Of a stretch of 64,000 nt of DNA, positions 41,106 through 50,992 are shown one piece after another; within the stretch, counting starts at the first letter, position 1, and each line of letters opens with the position of its first letter. The position numbers and the translations under genes were made by a program. Where the stretch lies: the NCBI GenBank assembly GCA_914767885.1, contig CAJZBQ010000040.1:558001-622000 (forward strand), given 5' to 3'. Under the pieces are notes generated by a model. That model saw only the letters and a program-made list of their open reading frames with translations. It did not search any database and was not told where the DNA came from. The stretch is from Blepharisma stoltei (lineage: Eukaryota > Ciliophora > Heterotrichea > Heterotrichida > Blepharismidae).

Positions 41106-43358
41106 ATGGGGAGCATCATTTGTTCTGTAGGAACATCCTGCTGCTCTTGCTTGTGCAATGCTTGCTCAAGTTCATTGGATGCACCTGCACGTCTAGATAG
41201 AAAATTAGAACACCTAACTCCCCCCCCCCTCCGTGAGCGAACAAAAAAATTTTGTTCACTCACGGAGGGGGGTTAATTTTTTTTTTTAAAAACAAATTTT
41301 TATATATAAATTTTATAAAAAATATTTTTTTCGAAATTTAAAAAAAAATCCTAATTTGCAAAAATTGGGAAGCAAATACTAATTTAATTTGCAAAATTTT
41401 ATGTTTTTAAAACGCAATTTGTTTAAAATTAAACAGAATTAGCTCTAGATTTCATTATACTAATTATCACTTATATAGCAAAATTTTTTTCTATTAAAAA
41501 TTTTTTCTATTAAAAATATTTTTGTTCACTCACGGAGGGTGGGTTTTTGGTCAAAAAATGGCGATTTTTCTAATGGTTTTGTTCGCTCACGGAGGGGGGG
41601 GGGGGGAGTAAGCATTCTTATCGTCGCAATTTGTATTGGCTTATTACTTTACTATTTTGGAGATGACGCTCTATCATTTCTAGAATTTCTTGGATTAACT
41701 CCTATCACAGGTCAGCAAGCAATTTACCACGAGAGCTTTAGCTTACTCCCCCCCCTCCGTGAGTGAACAATAAAATTTTGTTCACTGGGGTTAAATTTTT
41801 TTTTTTCGAAATTTAAAAATCCTAATTCGCGAAAATTTGAAAGCAAATATTTAAGATTTAAGATTTAAGATTACGATAACACTTTGTCGACCCCCACTTA
41901 GCTTAGGATCTAACAATACAAGCCCATCCCTCCTGAATTCCATCACTGGCTAACAGCTCTGAACAACGGTAGGTGGAATAGCCTAACCGTCGAACCGTTA
42001 CAGTAGCCTATGACCTAGACGAGTCTCTCTTCACTTCTTGAAGTTGATTCAAGTTCACATGGAACTGCTGAAGCAGTTCCTGCGCCAATATCCTTCAGAA
42101 AGTCTGAACTTCCCTCACTAGGATGACCTTAGGGAGCAAGGTCCCTAAATCATGCGCTCCATTTTTTAATTGTGAGCAAATATTAATTTAATTTATAAAA
42201 TTTATGTTTTTAAAAAGCAATTCGTTCAAAATTAAACAGAATCAGCTCTAGATTTCATTATACTAATTATAATTTATATATCAAATTTTTTTCCATAAAA
42301 AATTTTTCTATTAAAAAATTTTTGTTCACTCACGGAGGGTGGTTTTTTTGGCAAAAAATGGCGATTTTTCTAATGGTTTTGTTCACTCACGGAGGGGGGG
42401 GGAGTTAGCAATTATTTTCTTGTTCATACTGATTTTCACACTTATTGATGAGTCTATCATTAACCGTAAAATCCATATAGGAGGATGCTGGACTGTAAAA
42501 TTTCTTTGTTTTTTGTGTGTGTGTTTATTATCTTTTGCAATGGGTGACTCATTCTTTGTATTATTTATTTAGGAATATTATTACACCTTCGCTATCTATG
42601 CTTCTGTTATATTTCTTATCGCTCAAGTTTTAGTTGTTATTGATATAGCATATACATGGAATAGTAATTGATTTGAAAAGTATGAAGAAGGAAATAACTA
42701 TTCATATTATTTAATAATTTCAACCGGAATTGCTTGAATAGGAAGTATAGCTTGCACAATTTTCAGCTTTTACTGATTTACAGGTACAGATTGTGGTGAA
42801 AACTTGTGACTGATAATTTCATCAATCATTTTAGGGGTTGCGTTAACTATTTTTTCAATTTCTGGGTATGTGGATGATGGCTGTAATTATTATTTAGCCC
42901 TGTTTACGAGCTCAATCATCAATCTGTATCTTATTTATTCATGCTGGGATGCTCTTGCAGGCGAATATTCTCATTGCAATTCGATATCAGGTCCACTCAC
43001 AAAAATCATCAGCTTAGCTCTAAGTCTTCTTTTGATGATAGTTATTGCTGCATATATCAGTTTAAATCAAGGTGCAAGCAATGAAATTCTGTCTGAGGAT
43101 GTAGAAAAACCCTTATTAAACAGAAAAACAACCCAAGATCCAGACTTACACATTCCAGTAGATACAAAATCCATGATCTATTTTCACTTATTAATGGTTT
43201 TTTCTTCAATCTATATTGCAGTCCTACTCACTGATTGGGATTCTCAAAAGTAATTATCATATAGCTCAAACATCGGCAAATGGATTAAATTTTCTTCTTT
43301 ATGGCTTACTGCTGCACTGTATCTATGGACTATGTTATCTTCCTTTGAACGCCATTAA
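41106..43358 (+). CDS. SERINC/TMS1 family membrane protein, interrupted by two IESs and two tiny introns
   Basis: ATG 41106; IESs 41215-41608 and 41743-42404; introns 42558-42572 (gtattatttatttag) and 43250-43264 (gtaattatcatatag); TAA 43358. The remainder is exactly 389 codons (388 aa). SERINC hallmarks: N-terminal Cys cluster TSCCSCLCNACSS, helices with GLLLYYFGDD, WTVKFLCFLCVCLLSFAMGD, a WNSNWFEKYEEGNNYS lumenal segment (here all three... W from TGA), YLIYSCWDAL, and C-terminal W-x-K-x-S-S-x-W plus LYLWTMLSS. SERINCs are lipid scramblase-like proteins of the plasma membrane linked to serine lipid synthesis. Five or more Trp are TGA. It is 28 bp before the next gene. Confidence 0.9.
41215..41608 (-). 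mobile_element. Family A MITE-type IES in SERINC (394 bp)
   Basis: TAA at 41215-41217 and 41609-41611; reverse orientation, hairpin left (CGTGAGCGAAC / GTTCACTCACGG). Near-identical to the element ending at 44787 reading the other way, so recent. Removal joins GAA CAC CTA AGC ATT CTT. Confidence 0.9.
41743..42404 (-). mobile_element. Family A MITE-type IES in SERINC with nested retroposon (662 bp)
   Basis: TTA at 41743-41745 and 42405-42407; reverse orientation. The hairpin left arm is shortened (GTTCACTGGGGTTAAA). A 333-bp retroposon with its own duplication splits the body at GAAAGCAAATATT. Without it the IES is 329 bp. Removal joins TTT AGC TTA GCA ATT ATT in frame. Confidence 0.9.
41852..42184 (-). 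mobile_element. SINE-like retroposon nested in an IES, 10-bp duplication
   Basis: AGCAAATATT at 41842-41851 and 42175-42184. Minus orientation: start CAATTAAAAAATGGAGCGCA, tail at left with TTAAGATTTAAGATTTAAGA. The core AACGGTAGGTGGA...GCCTAACCGTCGAACC links it to 18107-18415 and 60179-60481. It landed after the MITE did, giving a relative age. Confidence 0.85.
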
Positions 43359-43386
43359 TCTCATTACTTTTAATAAAAATAATTAA

Positions 43387-44013
43387 ATGGGTTGTGGTAG
43401 TATCCAAAATAATTTCAACGACCAGGCCAAAGAAAGCCCCGAAGCTCACCGTCCTTATCCAGCCGATGAAAGAAATAAATTACCTAAAGTCGTTTTAAGT
43501 TCATTTGACTCTATACTTCAAAAAGGAACTGGAAATAAGAAGCCAAAGCCAGCTATTAAGACACAAAAAAGCACTAAAACCGAAGATCTATCTTTTGATC
43601 AAACTACTTTAAACCAGTTAAACAAAGAAGACCAAAAAATTGAGAGCCTCGAAAAAGAAACGATTAATGAAATCCCCGAGCCTAAAATAGGAGCTTTTAT
43701 TGAAGAAAAAAATGAACAAGACGAGGGTAAAAAGATTGAAATTGTTGACACTAGCAAAGTTACAGACGATGGAAGGATTAGCCCTGGTGCGCCAAAAATT
43801 GAAGACATGTATGAAGAAAGTGAAGAGGTAGAAAATGTCGATGTTGAGAGGCTCAAAAGTGAGAGAGCACAGAAGGAGCTTGCTGCTCAAGAAGAAGCAA
43901 AGGCAGCAGTAGAAAGATTAAAAGAACAAGAAAATGCAGATATAGCAGAAAAGAAAGAAAAAATCGATGCAATGGAAGGAGAAGCTTTTACAATTTTATC
44001 CAAGTATACATAG
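43387..44013 (+). CDS. Acidic coiled-coil protein with N-terminal acylation signal
   Basis: A 208-aa frame with MGCGSIQNN (Gly2 myristoylation, Cys3 palmitoylation). The middle is Lys/Glu/Pro-rich and likely disordered; residues about 150-200 form a strong coiled coil (LKSERAQKELAAQEEAKAAV). No catalytic domain. Membrane-tethered scaffold is a reasonable guess. No TGA codon or intron is used. Confidence 0.7.
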   Translation: MGCGSIQNNFNDQAKESPEAHRPYPADERNKLPKVVLSSFDSILQKGTGNKKPKPAIKTQKSTKTEDLSFDQTTLNQLNKEDQKIESLEKETINEIPEPKIGAFIEEKNEQDEGKKIEIVDTSKVTDDGRISPGAPKIEDMYEESEEVENVDVERLKSERAQKELAAQEEAKAAVERLKEQENADIAEKKEKIDAMEGEAFTILSKYT

Positions 44014-44034
44014 ACTTCTTGAACCTTCGTAATA

Positions 44035-44216
44035 ATGAAAATTATAAATATTTCGTTGAAATTCATATTTATGTGAGTAGTTGGGAGTTATATTTTTTGA
44101 GCCATTATAAAAACTAACTGATTTCAGGTAAGATGATGCTAAAGTGAATTATTGAATATTATCAATATAATAAGACAAGAATCATCTATCATTTTGAATT
44201 CAATTATACAAATTAG
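44035..44216 (+). CDS. Possible small membrane protein with a 17-nt intron
   Basis: ATG 44035 begins a hydrophobic frame with three TGA read as Trp (FIFMWVVGSYIFWAIIKTNWF). A 17-nt GT...AG stretch (gtaagatgatgctaaag) links it to WIIEYYQYNKTRIIYHF and a TAG at 44216, giving 54 aa. Small single-helix proteins of respiratory complexes look like this. The intron is longer than all others here and the DNA is AT-rich, so chance is a real alternative. Confidence 0.3.
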
Positions 44217-44397
44217 TATAGATTCATCATTCGTAATCATGCACTAATTAAGCTAATAATTTTTGAAGCAAACAAATTATTATATCCTATATCTAGAAAT
44301 GATTGTATTTAGTTATCTATAGCCTGCTAATTTGATTTTAGAGGTTAGAAATACGCAATAAATCAAATTTTTATATTTCCATTAATAAAATTTTCTC

Positions 44398-44787
44398 TTA
44401 CTCCCCCCCCCCCTCCGTGAGCGAACAAAACCATTAGAAAAATCGCCATTTTTTGACCAAAAACCCACCCTCCGTGAGTGAACAAAAATTTTTTTAATAG
44501 AAAAAATTTTAATGGAAAAAAATTTTGATATATAAGTGATAATTAGTATAATGAAATCTAGAGCTAATTCTGTTTAATTTTAAACAAATTGCGTTTTTAA
44601 AACATAAATTTTGCAAATTAAATTAATATTTGCTTCCCAATTTTTGCAAATTAGGATTTTTTTAAATTTCGAAAAAAATATTTTTATATAATTTATATAT
44701 ATAAATTTTTTTAAAAAAAAAAAAATTAAACCCCCCTCCGTGAGCGAACAAAATTTTTTTGTTCGCTCACGGAGGGGGGGGGGGGAG
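44398..44787 (+). mobile_element. Full-length family A MITE next to the LITAF gene (390 bp)
   Basis: TTA at 44398-44400 and 44788-44790. Same length and almost the same sequence as 21965-22354 and the reverse of 41215-41608. The right end is only 6 bp before the ATG at 44797, so the 5' leader of the LITAF-like gene would be mostly MITE unless it is removed. Confidence 0.9.
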
Positions 44788-44796
44788 TTAATAAAT

Positions 44797-45339
44797 ATGA
44801 GTGCAGAGCAACCAGAATCATATCCTCCTAACCAGCAGCCTCCTCAAAATCAAGGCCAGCCAGCTTATTTTCCAATGGGCCAAGCTCCTTATCAACCTCA
44901 GGGAGCTGGAATGCCTCCTCAATATCAAAATTACCCACCTCAAGCTTATTCACAACATCCTCCTTATCAGCCTTATCCAGGCAATCAACCATATGGGCCT
45001 GGCCAACCTTATCCTTATCAGCCTAATCAGGCTTATCCAGGTCAGCCAATATATAATGCTCAGCCTGCCGCTCCATCTGCTGTTATAATTGAATCCACAG
45101 TAATCACTACTCGTGTGTATGGATTTGAGCCAATTCAAGTAACTTGTCCATACTGTCATCACACAGCATTAACAAGAATTGAAAGGACTCCTGGAATGAT
45201 GGTTTGAATGATGTGCCTTATTTTACTTTGCCTATTTCCATTCTGTTCATGCTTGCCTTTTTGTATTCCGAGCTTATTTGATGTAAATCACTACTGTGGG
45301 CATTGTTCCAAGAGATTAGGAATCAGAAGAGCTTTATAA
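44797..45339 (+). CDS. LITAF-domain membrane-associated zinc protein
   Basis: A 180-aa frame with TGA=Trp. The first 100 residues are a Pro/Gln/Tyr repeat region (PYQPYPGNQPYGPGQPYPYQ), typical of PPxY-bearing LITAF/SIMPLE proteins. The C-terminal 70 residues are a LITAF domain: VTCPYCHHTALTRI, a hydrophobic membrane-dipping stretch with Cys (MMCLILLCLFPFCSCLPFC) and a second zinc pair HYCGHCSKRLG. LITAF proteins sit on late endosomes and recruit sorting or ubiquitin-ligase partners. Confidence 0.9.
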
Positions 45340-45771
45340 AGCTTTGATTATAAATAAATTAGATAGATTTTTTTGTAACGCTTTAAGACTGCATTTGGAG
45401 AAAATTAAAATGGACTGGTTTTTTAATAAATAACTAACCGATTATTTATAACTTTTGTATAATTAAACATAATTACCTCATCAAAAATGTCTAAGATTCA
45501 TTCCAAGCTTAGCAAGGTGCATCATCTTTTGAGCAATTAATAATTAGCATTCCATAATTAAAGATATTTTGTTAAAAGAAATTTTATTAATTCGAGCCAG
45601 CTATCTATACTATTTTACGATGTATAGTCCTCTAAAAAGCAATTTGAGCTAGCCAGGAATTAGCTAGTTTGCAAAATTGGCTAGCAAACATATTATTTGG
45701 AGGCCACATTTTATTGCTATCCAAAAATAGCGCAAAGTTGGCTATTCTTCGTAAGCATGCATATAAAATTT
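45340..45771. other. Intergenic AT-rich stretch, nothing recognised
   Basis: About 430 bp after the LITAF gene with no credible frame or MITE word. A local imperfect repeat AGCTAGCCAGGAATTAGCTAG lies around 45648-45670 (given as AGCTAGCC and TTAGCTAG). Confidence 0.5.
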
Positions 45772-47103
45772 TTAAACAATAAATTTACTTGTCTTAATCT
45801 TTGCTGCGTAATTTTGCGCCTTTTGTAGTTGCGCATCTGCAATTTTAAGAATTCTTTTCATATGCTCGTCTTCTTCTTTTTTCGCAGCTTCAAGCAGCTC
45901 ATCGCCTCTCCTAACCTTCCCTTTTTGCGATTAAATAATATTGCTAGTCTTATATATGAAATTATCGAATTTTTGTGAAAGAATGGTTTATGGATTAAGT
46001 GTTTTTTCAGAAATTTGATTCGTGCTAGCTGATTTATTCATTCGTTTCCGATCTGCACTGCTTTTATTTGATAAATTGGTATTTGCGTTTTTTACAGTAG
46101 CCTCAGGGCTTTTCAGGTAAGCCTGTGAAGCTGCTAGAGGATATTTTTTATCCAAATATTCATCTTCGCTGCCATCTTCTTCAGCTATTAGCTCATTAAT
46201 ATCAAAGTTTTCTTCATCTTTTAACTGTTCAGCAGTCATTTCTCCAAGCCCTTGCCATGTAAATGGATTTCTGGCTTTCATTGCGACATTTCGCTTGGCA
46301 TAAGAAACATTTTGTGTTGTTGCCTTGGATGTTAGAGATACAATTGCATCAGATGGAGCTCTATGCGTTGCCGTTTGCGTCAAAAATATATTTGGCTCTC
46401 TAAATGTTTTTTCAGGCCTTTCAATAGTCCTGATAGATGTTGAAGCAAGCCTACTATCAGGTGATCTTCTTGGCTTTGGCTTATACTTTTTAGCAATGTC
46501 ATTTTCTGGTATCCTTGTATTTGGCCCACTTCCAAAAGGAACTAAAAAGCCTTTTAGTTTCTTTGAATATACATTTGCATCACTGCATCCTATATACTCA
46601 TAAAATTTGGTTAATTTTCCCCCTTTTGCCATTGCTTTTGAGTCAGTTTCATTGATTTTGTCATACTCTTCATCATAATAAAGTGCTGATATTTCTCTTA
46701 TTGCATTCAAGAAATGAGTCTCTGTCATTTCCTTTTGCAGCACTGAATTTTTTAAAAAGATTTTCTGAACTTGCTCTTTTGTCAGAACTTTTTTGTCAGG
46801 CAGACTATGTGCATCCATAAATTCAAAATCCCTACAAAACCTTAAAAATTTGCCAAGTGTTAAGGTTTCTAAATTTTTTTGTATATCATCAAAAGTCGGC
46901 GTTTTCCCAAGCATGGACTGCTGCTTAGCATAGTATAAAAAAATTTCATGAAGCCCTATTTTGCATAATTCTTCGAACGATTTTTCTTTTTTGATTTTAT
47001 TCAAATAAGGCTTTTGTAATGATTTTAATTGCTCTCTTAACGTAATAATTAAGTTATCAATGACTGAAGTATCTTCTCCATTAGAAATCTTTTCGTTTCG
47101 CAA
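45772..47103 (-). CDS. Hypothetical protein, EF-hand-like helical region and coiled-coil end
   Basis: The frame runs from about 47103 to TAA at 45772 if the 84-bp IES 45912-45995 is removed (416 codons). No ATG is found near the 5' end: the frame starts at an internal TTG and the first Met lies about 60 codons in. The N-terminal half is helical (FLYYAKQQSMLGKTPTFDD, KFLRFCRDFEFMDA) and recalls EF-hand-like ciliary proteins with a calponin-independent fold; the C-terminal part is Ser/Lys-rich, then coiled coil after the IES. It may be the 3' half of the gene at 47556-48660, separated by a retroposon; the frame shifts by one, so an extra small IES would be needed. Confidence 0.55.
45912..45995. 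mobile_element. Putative short IES (84 bp)
   Basis: TAA at 45912-45914 and 45996-45998. Joining ACA CTT to AGG AGA GGC GAT GAG CTG adds a 45-residue coiled coil (DELLEAAKKEEDEHMKRILK) instead of a stop. The upstream in-frame TAA makes other cuts impossible. Evidence is the coding quality of the joined frame only. Confidence 0.55.
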
Positions 47104-47137
47104 TATTTGATATTCTTTAATTTGTTTCTATTAGTTT

Positions 47138-47573
47138 ATAAATAAAATGGCATTCGGTTCGAGAGAAATTAGCTTTGCTAATTTTCTCTCCCTCATGGAA
47201 TTTTATTTATAGGGTTAGGTTTTCACTCGAGAACTTCTGGACAGCAATAGCGGTTTAACTCTGGGGATAACCAGAGGAACTGCTCCTCAGCCCTCTCAAA
47301 ATTTCGGGCTTTTACCTCTCAGCACATCCCCACGGGAGGATGACCCTTAGGCGGAACACGCGCAGGAGCTGAGTCGGGCGACGGCATCGCGCCAGGTGAG
47401 ACGTGTAGCAAGGCTGGTGAAGCAGGAGTTGATAGAAGGCTTGGCCAGGGCTGACCTGTTCCAAGATGGCTCGCCTACGTCACTAGTTTTGCCATAGGTC
47501 CTTTTTGGGCTGCGGGACTAGGCACCTTAAACACCAGATAATAAGTTAAGTAAGTTTAAGTTTCTATTAGTTT
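47138..47573 (+). mobile_element. SINE-like retroposon, 14-bp duplication
   Basis: GTTTCTATTAGTTT at 47124-47137 and 47560-47573. Start ATAAATAAAATGGCATTCGG, early stem (AAATTAGC...GCTAATTT), tail AAGTTAAGTAAGTTTAAG. About 75 percent like the 4660-5082 copy over its first 230 bp, then diverges. It sits at the end of the gene at 47556-48660: the interrupted gene reads IET-stop; without the insert it reads IETN-stop. Confidence 0.85.
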
Positions 47574-48660
47574 TGTCTGCAGATCTGGTGCAGGTGGTTT
47601 TGGAGAATCTGGAGGTAGGAATGGGGGTCTGTGCTTTTGGTACCAAGAAAAAATTAAGGACAAAAACTCTTCGTAAGTTATTGTTTGGCATTGAAAAGCA
47701 GGAGCGTCTACTATAGGAGAGCCTAATGGCAATGGCGACATATTAAACTTTTGCGCTAAGTTCGATTGTTCAAAATAAATACTCTGCGAATTATGATTTG
47801 CAAATGTTTCCATAGGATCTTGGATTGACAATTGAGGATCATTGTTTGCTCTTTCTGTAATTTTTATTTCTGGTATATTAGTAGCAGAAATGGATGAATG
47901 ATGAGATTTTCGACCTGTGCTACTTCCTTTGATATTTGAAATTTCCTGATCATTTTCGATCAGAATGCTTTCACTTTTCTTCAACAATTCTCCAAGAATT
48001 TTAGAGAAATCATCAAACTCATAATCATTGACTTTGAGCTTGCATTTTTCCATCAATTCGCAAAAGGCCATGAAATAGTCTTCATTTCTAAGCTTTTGCC
48101 TTATTCATACTTCCCATAGCTCAACTCTTCTCTGAAACTCTTTAAAATCTTCATTCAGTTCATTTTTCCTAGATTCACTTATTGTTGATATTGACCCATT
48201 TCTGGATTCAATAAATTGCTCTTTATAAATATTTGATATTGACCCTTTGCTTGGCTCCGCATTTTTTGCTTTTCCAATGATAGAAAATGATTCTTTGTTC
48301 GAACCAATTTCAATTTCTCTATCAAATAAGCTATCATTTTGCTCTCCTTCATTTTCAATGAAAATTTCTTCATTCGTTTTATTTTTGACTGAGGACTTTA
48401 TTAAATCCAAAATTTCCTCATAAGGAATATTTCTATAATAAAAATTACTTGTTTGGGTCGTGCATTTCTACTTTTTCTATGATACTATTTAAATCATAAT
48501 GAATATAGGTCATAAACTCATTTAAAATGTACTTCCAATCAGAAACAGTGGCTATTTCTTTTTCCGACAAAATTAAATCGTACATTTCTTTCATGATTTT
48601 TGCATTTTTTTCAATTTGATTAAGAATTCTTTGATCTTCACTTGAAGGGCTTTTATACAT
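47556..48660 (-). CDS. Hypothetical helical protein with a 16-nt intron
   Basis: ATG 48660, intron 48433-48448 (gtaatttttattatag), TGA=Trp at about 48103, and a stop at 47556 inside the retroposon (native stop would be 47117-47119). 362 aa. Mostly helical with a Ser-rich centre (SSTGRKSHHSSISATN). The part FQRRVELWEVWIRQKLRNED and ITYEEFLSLIFSWYQKHRPP suggests two EF-hand-like or calponin-like helical modules. C-terminus is Pro-rich (PPFLPPDSPKPPAPD). No family is recognised. Confidence 0.6.
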
Positions 48661-48700
48661 CTTATTTTATTATTGTAACTTATAGTGTGATTTGGTAAAA

Positions 48701-50908
48701 ATGGGAAGTCTCTGTAATAAAAGTTATATTGAGCGTCCTAACCCAAGAAGATCAACGAAACGCCAAACATATACTGTTAGCATTAAGTCGTTGTATAAAA
48801 TTGGTAAAATATTAGGGACAGGGACGTTTGGCATAGTTAGAATAGGCAGACCGAAATCAAATCCAAACCATAAGGTTGCGATAAAAACAATAGATAAAAG
48901 CTTGGTAAAAAATCTTGACAAAATGAGAGTCGAGGTTGAAATTTTGGTAGGTCTAGATCACCCTAATATAGTAAGACTTTATGAGAGCTTTGAAGATGAT
49001 CGATATTTTCATATAGTTATGGAGCTATGTGAAGGAGGCGAATTGTGAGATAGCATATTATCTAAAGGACATTACGAAGAGAAAGATGCTGCTGAAATAA
49101 TGAAGAAAATCCTAACTCCCCCCATTTAATAACGAACAAAACCGTCATTTTTTTTTCCTAAAATTTTTTTCCTTAGGCCCCATTTAATAACGAGCAAAAT
49201 TTACAATAAAATTTATATAAGCTAATTTAGTCTTTATAGTTTACTAATTTTAAGTAGTTAGAATAAGATAAGGACAAATATAATCGAGCAAAGAATAATA
49301 AATAAGAGCTAATAAGTTAATAGTGGCTTAATCTTAAGCTGATGCTTTACTCCCCCGCTCCGTGAGCGAACAAAACAATTTCGTTCGCTTACGAAGGGGG
49401 TTAATTTTTTTGTAAAAAATTTTTATAAATTTTATAAGCAATTTTTTTTTTCGAAATTTTAAAAAAATCCTAAAAACTGGAAAGCAAATATTAATTGAAT
49501 TTGTAGAATTTATGTTTTAAAACGTAATTTATTTAAAATTAAACAGAATTAGCTCCAGATTTCATTATAATAATTATCATTTATATATCAAAATTTTTTC
49601 CATAAAAAAATTTTTCTATTAAAAAAAATTTTATTCGCTAACGGAGGTGAGGGATTTTTCTAATGGTTTTGTTCGCTCACGGAGGGGTGGGGATTTAGCA
49701 ATAGTTATCTTTTCGCTTTCATTTAGGCGCTTTCTCTTTCTGTTGCCATCATTTGAATCCTTTTATTATTAACTCTTTAAATGAAATTTTTATATAAAAC
49801 ATTCATAGATATAAATATAAATTTTATATATATTTTTTTCTAAAAAATTTTGAAAGTTAGACCCCATTTAATAACGAACAAAAAAATTGTTCGTTATTAA
49901 ATGGGGGGGAGAGTAAGAGTTGTAAATCATTTGCATAAAACCAATATATGCCATAGAGACTTAAAACCTGAAAACTTCATGTTTGATAGCAAAGAGCCTG
50001 ACGCAGAATTAAAATTGATTGACTTTGGCTTATCACAAAAATTTGGAAATAAAGGCAAAAACATGAAAACAATTGTTGGAACACCATATTATGTAGCTCC
50101 AGAAGTCCTTAAAGGATCATATGGATTTTTATGTGATATGTGAAGTGTAGGAGTGCTAATGTTTATACTCCTTTGTGGTGAACACCCATTTTTAGGGAAA
50201 AATCAAGGAGAACTCTATTCAAAGATTCTAAAGGGAAAATATGAATTTAGTTCAAGTCAGTGATCAAAAGTAAGTACGCAAGCAAAAGATTTGATTAGTA
50301 AAATGCTTGCATTGGAACCAAAACATAGAGTAACTGCAGAAGAAGCATTAAAACATCCTTGGTTTGGCTTTACAGAAGCTAATAAAATTCATCTAAATCC
50401 TACTATCGTTGATTCACTGAGGAATTTTAAGATTTCCAGCAATTTCCAAAAAGAAATTTTAGCATATGTTGTGAATGAGTTAACCCATGAGCAAATCAAA
50501 GATTTAAAAGAAGCTTTCAATAGCCTAGATGCCCAAAAAAACGGATTTATTACTTTATCAGATTTCATTACAGTGCTAATTACCTCAGATGATAGTCCGA
50601 AAATAAAAGAAATTGAAGCCACATTTCACAATTTAGACTTTAATCAGGACGGAAAAATTAATTATTCAGAATTTTTGACTGGGACTTTAGCCACAAAAAA
50701 TATTATAAATGAAGAAAAGTTATGGTCAGCATTCCGACACTTTGACCCAAATGGGACTGGAAAAATAACAGCAGCTTCATTAAGAAGTGCTTTAAAACGA
50801 GCTGGAAAAATAAACGTTGATGCTTCTCAACTTATAAGCGAAGTCGATTATGATCAAGATGGGGAAATTAGTTTTGATGAGTTTAGGAGAATTGTTCAAG
50901 GCAGGTAA
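48701..50908 (+). CDS. Calcium-dependent protein kinase (CDPK) with a nested IES
   Basis: ATG 48701; IES 49113-49913 removed; 468 aa, the same length as the CDPK at 36097-37889. MGSLCNKS is a myristoylation/palmitoylation start. Kinase: LGTGTFGIVRIG, VAIKTIDK, HRDLKPENFMF, LIDFGLSQKF, GTPYYVAPEVL. EF-hands 2-4 keep calcium ligands (DFNQDGKINYSEF, DPNGTGKITAASL, DYDQDGEISFDEF); EF1 (DAQKNGFITLSDF) lacks the usual ligand at position 5 and is probably weak. The IES falls in the helix just before the HRD loop (KKIL|RVVNHLHKTNICHRD). In-frame TGA encodes kinase-conserved Trp (CDMWSVGVLM). Confidence 0.93.
49113..49913 (+). mobile_element. Family E MITE-type IES in a kinase gene, with nested family A (801 bp)
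   Basis: TAA at 49113-49115 and 49914-49916. Left CTCCCCCCATTTAATAACG; the CCCCATTTAATAACGA word recurs near 49176 and 49863; right inverse CGTTATTAAATGGGGGGG. Without the nested element it is 453 bp. Minus-strand DNA at 49694-49763 codes for RKRKRLNESEKITIAKA, much like the N-terminal helix-turn-helix start of pogo/CENP-B-type transposases, cut by the nested element. Confidence 0.88.
49347..49694 (-). mobile_element. Family A MITE nested in a family E IES (348 bp)
   Basis: TTA (or TTTA) at 49347-49349 and 49695-49697. Reverse orientation, with the hairpin (CGTGAGCGAAC / GTTCGCTTACG) at the left. The body is intact. The outer right end has GGGGAT instead of GGGGAG. Confidence 0.88.
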
Positions 50909-50992
50909 ATATAATAAATTATTAAAAGATACTATAATTTTTTCAGAATACTTCTGAATTTTATATACATTAAACCATAACTTCTTATTAGC

